From positions 1 to 34,149 of the IMG/VR virus record IMGVR_UViG_3300046499_000490: DNA of 34,149 nt; one strand, given 5' to 3'. Below, piece by piece: positions 30,586 through 34,149 of the stretch. Both the position numbers and the translations under genes were made by a program. The stretch comes from a virus. The notes under the pieces were generated by a model. That model worked only from the letters and a program-made list of their open reading frames with translations. It was not told where the DNA came from and made no database searches. Position 1 is the first letter of the stretch. Each line of letters opens with the position of its first letter.

Positions 30586-32163
30586 TTATCGGCGCCCGGC
30601 CAGGCGCTGGTCGGTGTAGTTGGACGTGCCGAGGCCCTGCGTGGCGGGGTCGGCGAGTTCGGTGAGGGCGTGGACGGCGGCGTCCATACGGTCCGGGGAG
30701 TCCATTCCGGGCAGCCAGGTGACCATCTGGCCCTCGAGCTCTACGTGCTCGCCGACGTGGTGGACCTTGCCCTGGCGGTACAGCTGAGCGATGGGTTCGG
30801 CACGGAGCCGTTTTCCCTGTTTGGCGTGGACTTCGATGATTGCGGGCATCAGTAGGCCCTTGGTCTGGCCTTCGCGTTGGAGTTCCGTCCATGCCTGGGT
30901 GACGATCTGCCGGGCCATGTCGCCGCCGAAGTTGTTCTCCACGATGATCGCGTCGGCCTGGCGTTCGATGGCGAGCAGGCAGACTTCGGTTCCCCAGGTG
31001 TCGGCGCCCATGGTGCGGGAGCGGTCGTCCAGTACGTAGAGGTGGCCGTCGCGGTCGCGGGCGGCGCAGACGAGGCCGACTTCGTCGTTGCGGAGGGAGT
31101 CGCCGCCGGCGTGGTCAACGGCGACGACGACCCGGGTGGGGGTGATGCCGGGCCAGGCTTCGGGCTTGATTCGGTTGCTGGTGATCCACGCCCATTTCCA
31201 CACGCCGCCTTCGAGGGGGCGCGGTTTCTGCTGGTACATCGAGTACCAGATGCGCTCTCCGAGGGTCTCGCGTGTGTCGGCGAGGTCGGCTTCGTCGTAC
31301 TGGGAAGGCCAGAGCGCTTCGCCGATCTGCCGGCCGAGGGGGTCGTCGGGGCTGTCGGCGATGGCGGGGAGGTCGATCTGGATCCAGCGGTGCGATTCGT
31401 TTTGCAGGAGCCTGCCGGACAGGTCGTCTTCGTGCCAGCGGGTGTTGATCAGGATGATGGAGGCGCCGGGGGCGCGGCGGGTGTAGAAGACGGACCGGTA
31501 CCAGTCGTAGACGCGGTCGCGTTGGGCGGGGCTTCCGGAGTCGTCGTTGCCTTTGAATGGGTCGTCGATGATGCCGAGGTTGAAGCCCTTGCCGGTGAGG
31601 CCGCCTCCGACGCCGGCGGTGACCATGCCGCCGCGGACGGACGACCCGCGGGGCTGCTCGAGGTCGAATCGGTTTGCAGCGTGTGAGGCGGGGTTGAGGC
31701 GGATGCCGAGGGCGGGCGCGTACTCCTTCAGCTGGTCGCGCACCCAGCGGCCGTGGTCGTCTGCGAGTTCCGCACCGTAGGAGGCGATCATGACGCGGTG
31801 GGTGGGGTTGCGACGCAGGTACCACAAGGGGCCCCAGCGGGAGGCGCGCTGGGACTTCCCGTGCCGGGGCGGGCAGGTCAGCATGACCTGCAGTTGTTCG
31901 CCGTTCGCGATCCGCTTGAACGCCTGGTCGATCATCCGTAGGTGCGGTGCCTGTAGCTCCCGGCCTTCCGTGAGGACGGCGGCCAGCCCCCCGGGGGACC
32001 GGTCCATCGTCATCTGCTGCTCTTCGTACATGAGGCGCGCGCGTACCTCGGGGGCTGCCTGTCGGGCGAGGTGCTTGCGTTCGGCGAAGGGCAGGGAGCG
32101 GTAGTGGTCGATCAGGCGTTGTTCTGCGACCTCCCGCTCATCGACGTCAAGCAGTGTTGTCAC
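30586..32163 (-). CDS. terL: Terminase large subunit
   Basis: A 525-residue packaging motor from GTG 32163, overlapping the small subunit gene by 17 bases. ATPase: Walker A CPPRHGKS (97-104), Walker B LGIIDDP (196-202), and a coupling-motif-like INTRWHEDD stretch (about 239-247). Nuclease: Asp350 (VVAVDHAGG), Glu409 (IIVENNFGG) and Asp494 (PDRMDAAVHAL), the RNase H-like triad. All catalytic residues are present, so it should be functional in cutting and translocating phage DNA. The family resembles the terminase-6-like large subunits of actinophages. Confidence 0.95.
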   Translation of the reverse strand: MTTLLDVDEREVAEQRLIDHYRSLPFAERKHLARQAAPEVRARLMYEEQQMTMDRSPGGLAAVLTEGRELQAPHLRMIDQAFKRIANGEQLQVMLTCPPRHGKSQRASRWGPLWYLRRNPTHRVMIASYGAELADDHGRWVRDQLKEYAPALGIRLNPASHAANRFDLEQPRGSSVRGGMVTAGVGGGLTGKGFNLGIIDDPFKGNDDSGSPAQRDRVYDWYRSVFYTRRAPGASIILINTRWHEDDLSGRLLQNESHRWIQIDLPAIADSPDDPLGRQIGEALWPSQYDEADLADTRETLGERIWYSMYQQKPRPLEGGVWKWAWITSNRIKPEAWPGITPTRVVVAVDHAGGDSLRNDEVGLVCAARDRDGHLYVLDDRSRTMGADTWGTEVCLLAIERQADAIIVENNFGGDMARQIVTQAWTELQREGQTKGLLMPAIIEVHAKQGKRLRAEPIAQLYRQGKVHHVGEHVELEGQMVTWLPGMDSPDRMDAAVHALTELADPATQGLGTSNYTDQRLAGRR

Positions 32164-32701
32164 GTGCGTCGTCCGCCGTGCCTGCCGGGTCTTCGTTTTC
32201 CTCGGTGTCGAGGTCTGCGTCCGCTTCCCGGGCCATGCCGAAGAGCTTCTCCAGCTCGTCGAGGGAGCCGGTGGACAGTGGGATGGGGCCGCCGCCGGGG
32301 CCGGAGAGCTCGTTCTTCACGGGCATGTCGAGGCCGTTGAGCTTGGCGCGCCGGTCCATGAGGCGCAGGACGGTGTCGACGGCCCGCATGTCCAGTTCGT
32401 GGCCGACGACTTCGCCTTCTTTGTCGAAGACCGGGCTGGGCTTGGTGGCGCGCGGCCATGCGGCCTCGAGGAGCGCGTCCAGACGTTCGTTCTCCTGCTG
32501 CCGGTACACGCCCACCTCGGCGGCTTCCTCGTCCCGGTGGATCCTTAGGGCGCGGACGAGGTCCTTGCGGGCACTTCCCGTGTCCTTGTAGCCGAGGGCG
32601 AGGATGCGCTCGTCGTCGTAGCGGACGCCTTCACGGCGCAGTTTGAGGAGTTTCGTGCGGCGGACGGTGGTCTCGTCTTGCTTCAGCTTGGACGCTGCCA
32701 T
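32147..32701 (-). CDS. Terminase small subunit
   Basis: A 184-residue protein from ATG 32701, with GGGAG ten bases upstream. The frame remains open far upstream but that part is antisense to the lipoprotein gene and rejected. Residues 1-60 are basic and helical (TTVRRTKLLKLRREGVRYDD, ARKDLVRALRIHR), the likely DNA-recognition part. The central VDTVLRLMDRRAKLNGLDMP segment is a hallmark of actinophage small terminases I know, and the C-terminus is acidic. It recognises the packaging site, which is usually nearby; the gap 32702-32813 is one candidate location. Confidence 0.82.
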   Translation of the reverse strand: MAASKLKQDETTVRRTKLLKLRREGVRYDDERILALGYKDTGSARKDLVRALRIHRDEEAAEVGVYRQQENERLDALLEAAWPRATKPSPVFDKEGEVVGHELDMRAVDTVLRLMDRRAKLNGLDMPVKNELSGPGGGPIPLSTGSLDELEKLFGMAREADADLDTEENEDPAGTADDARDNTA

Positions 32702-32730
32702 GGCGGTGGGGCTCCCGCTTGTGTGGTTGT

Positions 32731-32744
32731 CAGGCCCCGCGCCT
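32731..32744 (-). repeat. Start-associated repeat, copy C (small terminase)
   Basis: Minus strand AGGCGCGGGGCCTG, ending 14 bases before the GGGAG ribosome binding site of the small terminase. It lies in the divergent gap shared with the lipoprotein gene. In this copy the internal inverted arms extend to five bases (CAGGC/GCCTG). Confidence 0.8.
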
Positions 32745-32813
32745 GTCACAGATGATCGCCGATTTCCGTCTTTCTGTTCCCCTCGCCCGGGTTGTGGCTG
32801 CACGATGCGCGCT

Positions 32814-33518
32814 ATGAGTGAGATGCGCTGGAGGGGGACGGCTGCCGTGGTTGTGGCGGCCGTGGTGGTGTTGGGGGGCTGCTCGAGCGGCGGAGGCGGG
32901 GGCACAGCCGACGGGAAGCCGTCTGCGAGTGCGCCGGTGGAGGATCCGTCTCCGACGGACGATCCGCTGGTCGATGACGGGTCGGCGGACGAGTCGACGG
33001 ACGAGTACCCGGACACCCCTAAGTCGGAGGCGTTCGATGCGAAGGCTGCGTCGGAGGGCTGGACGGTGGACGGGTATACGCAGGCGTCCGAGTACGTGCT
33101 GATGATGTGCGAGTCGATGGACGCGTGGGAGCCGGGAGCGGCGCAGACGTTGGCGAAGAACCAGGTCCCGGACATGGGAGCTGCCGAGAAGCAGGTGCTG
33201 CGGGCCGGGGCCAAGCCGTTGTGCCCGAAGCACGCGTCGGAGATTGTCGAGGCTCTGGGCGGGTCGGTGTCGGTGCGGACGATGTCGTCGGGCACGTACG
33301 AGATCGTGAAGGGTGCCGGGCTCGGGGACGATGTAGCGCCGCCGGGGACGTACAAGACGTCGGGGGACCTCGCGGATTGCTACTGGGAGCGGACCTCGAA
33401 GGGCGGCAGCATCATCGACAACCAGTACGCGAAGGCCGCCCGGTCGATCTCGGTGACGGTGCGGTCTGGTGAGCTGTTCACGTCGCAGGATTGCGGGACC
33501 TGGAGTCTGGTGAAGTAG
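32814..33518 (+). CDS. Lipoprotein, candidate lysogenic-conversion (moron) gene
   Basis: About 234 residues on the strand opposite to the late operon. The signal peptide (MSEMRWRGTAAVVVAAVVV) ends in the lipobox Leu-Gly-Gly-Cys23, followed by a Gly/Ser/Asp linker. A helical middle domain has two cysteines (VLMMCESMDAW and AKPLCPKHA). The C-terminal domain (PPGTYKTSGDLADCYWER, IIDN, SQDCGTWSLVK) is a module I know from many secreted Streptomyces lipoproteins. The start could also be ATG 32805 or 32823; none has a clear ribosome binding site. The protein should be anchored on the outer face of the membrane. Phage lipoproteins in this setting often block superinfecting phages, but that is inference. 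Confidence 0.8.
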   Translation: MSEMRWRGTAAVVVAAVVVLGGCSSGGGGGTADGKPSASAPVEDPSPTDDPLVDDGSADESTDEYPDTPKSEAFDAKAASEGWTVDGYTQASEYVLMMCESMDAWEPGAAQTLAKNQVPDMGAAEKQVLRAGAKPLCPKHASEIVEALGGSVSVRTMSSGTYEIVKGAGLGDDVAPPGTYKTSGDLADCYWERTSKGGSIIDNQYAKAARSISVTVRSGELFTSQDCGTWSLVK

Positions 33519-33528
33519 CCGGGCGTGG

Positions 33529-33576
33529 GACGGCCCAGCGACCGTCACTGGGGGTGGAGGCGGTCGCTGGGCCGTC
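33529..33576 (+). terminator. Strong terminator after the lipoprotein gene
   Basis: GACGGCCCAGCGACCG (33529-33544) pairs perfectly with CGGTCGCTGGGCCGTC (33561-33576), a 16-bp stem with a 16-base loop. It begins ten bases after the TAG and would also stop leftward transcripts from the nuclease gene. Confidence 0.85.
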
Positions 33577-33635
33577 TTGCTCGGGTGCCAGGGGGGAAGG
33601 CGTTCCCGAGCGGTCTGGGGCGTGGTTCGGGGGTG

Positions 33636-33702
33636 TGCACGGCCCGGCGGCCGCGTAGGACGGGCGCGGGGACACCAGATCCGGTTGGACGCGGGCCGTG
33701 CA
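33636..33702. repeat. 11-bp inverted repeat spanning 67 bases
   Basis: TGCACGGCCCG (33636-33646) and CGGGCCGTGCA (33692-33702) are perfect inverted copies 45 bases apart, in the noncoding stretch 33577-33760. The interior is GC-rich with further short complementary runs. It could be a small structured RNA, a protein-binding site or a packaging-related site. Nothing else is recognised in this stretch. Confidence 0.5.
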
Positions 33703-33760
33703 GTTCTGATGGTGGGGTACAGGGCGCGGTTTGTCTGGGCTGCCTTCCCCCGGCGGCTGT

Positions 33761-34149
33761 TCACCAGGGGGCGTGTCCGCCGTTGGCCCAGGTGATGAGG
33801 CCGTGTCCGTCGATGAGGCGGATGGGCTGCGGAAGCATTGTGTTGGTTTCCACGGCGGCGCGGGTGAAGCCGGCGGTGGTGACGATGACGGCCTGGTGGC
33901 AGTGGTGGATGTCGCGGTAGACGCCGTTGATGGTCTGGATGGTCTCGGAGCCGACGTTGTTGCCGTCCCGGTACTTCTTGCACTGGATGAGGATGCGGCG
34001 TCCGTCGGTGAGGTGGACATGGACGTCCAGGCCGCGGTCGTTGGCTTGTCCGACGGCGATTGCCTGGAGGACGTCCGGGTCCTTCTGTGCGAGTTCGGCG
34101 ATGGCTTGTTCGAAGCGGGCCGGGGTCATGCGGTGGAAGGCGTTCAGGG
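33761..34149 (-). CDS. Mrr-like restriction endonuclease fold protein (5' end outside window)
   Basis: The open frame continues to the window edge; at least 122 residues from an ATG at 34129 are visible and a farther start is likely because the frame is open. The Mrr_cat pattern is present: RFEQAIAELAQ helix, GLDVHVHLTDGRR with the catalytic Asp, ILIQCKKY with Gln-x-Lys, then AVIVTTAGFTRAAVE and IRLIDGHGLITWA. This fold cuts DNA, often modified DNA. It is on the late strand ahead of the small terminase, where many actinophages carry an HNH nuclease. The strong hairpin and the antisense lipoprotein gene separate it from the terminase. Confidence 0.82.
   Translation of the reverse strand, partial: LNAFHRMTPARFEQAIAELAQKDPDVLQAIAVGQANDRGLDVHVHLTDGRRILIQCKKYRDGNNVGSETIQTINGVYRDIHHCHQAVIVTTAGFTRAAVETNTMLPQPIRLIDGHGLITWANGGHAPW

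Noticed and set aside
32702-33355. N-terminal extension of the small terminase
   Set aside because: It runs antisense through the lipoprotein gene; the ATG at 32701 has an SD and fits the usual family length.
1-34149. tRNA genes, CRISPR arrays and insertion sequences
   Set aside because: No cloverleaf, regular spacer-repeat array, transposase or terminal inverted repeat pair was recognised by reading; a dedicated scan was not possible.

Overview
The window is about 34 kb of very GC-rich DNA whose coding frames carry strong G/C third-position bias, many GTG starts and tightly overlapping genes. Several proteins look like families I know from Streptomyces and their phages, so this is most likely a temperate siphovirus, or a prophage, of Streptomyces or a close relative. 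This is judged from protein motifs and gene order; no database search was run.

Layout from left to right. Positions 1-572 hold the end of a rightward gene and a small zinc-motif gene. They run convergently into a leftward lysogeny/integration operon (574-2851) that ends in a tyrosine integrase. A small leftward gene (2973-3230) and a rightward three-gene cassette (3419-4350) diverge from a 188-base regulatory region. The cassette starts with a ribbon-helix-helix regulator and ends at a strong hairpin terminator (4411-4445). Two small genes follow, and then the leftward late operon fills the rest up to 32701.

The late operon is best read from right to left, in its direction of transcription: small terminase, large terminase, nuclease of the SNase fold, portal, scaffold, decoration protein, major capsid protein, a small basic-tailed protein, connector, MuF-like minor head protein, further connector and tail-completion genes, major tail protein, tail assembly chaperones G and G-T (with a textbook -1 slippery heptamer), a 1490-residue tape measure, distal tail protein, tail hub and baseplate proteins, a 1073-residue modular fibre, a papain-like cysteine peptidase, a CHAP-domain endolysin, a holin, a coiled-coil membrane protein and two collagen-like proteins. 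Most junctions are ATGA, GTGA or TGATG overlaps, which suggests translational coupling.

At the right edge a rightward lipoprotein gene with its own 16-bp-stem terminator sits opposite the late operon. Beyond it is the 3' part of an Mrr-like nuclease gene on the late strand. Both the lipoprotein gene and the cassette at 3419-4350 look like morons, meaning independently transcribed cargo that could be expressed in the lysogen.

The features most worth a second look are: a 14-bp repeat present three times just upstream of the small terminase, portal and scaffold start sites; a hairpin that buries the ribosome binding site of the major tail protein; apparently leaderless promoters for the integrase operon and the regulator cassette; the papain-like peptidase beside the lysis genes; a membrane-anchored collagen-like protein; and the two moron candidates. 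No tRNA, CRISPR array, insertion sequence or recognisable att site was found. No helix-turn-helix immunity repressor is visible in the window.
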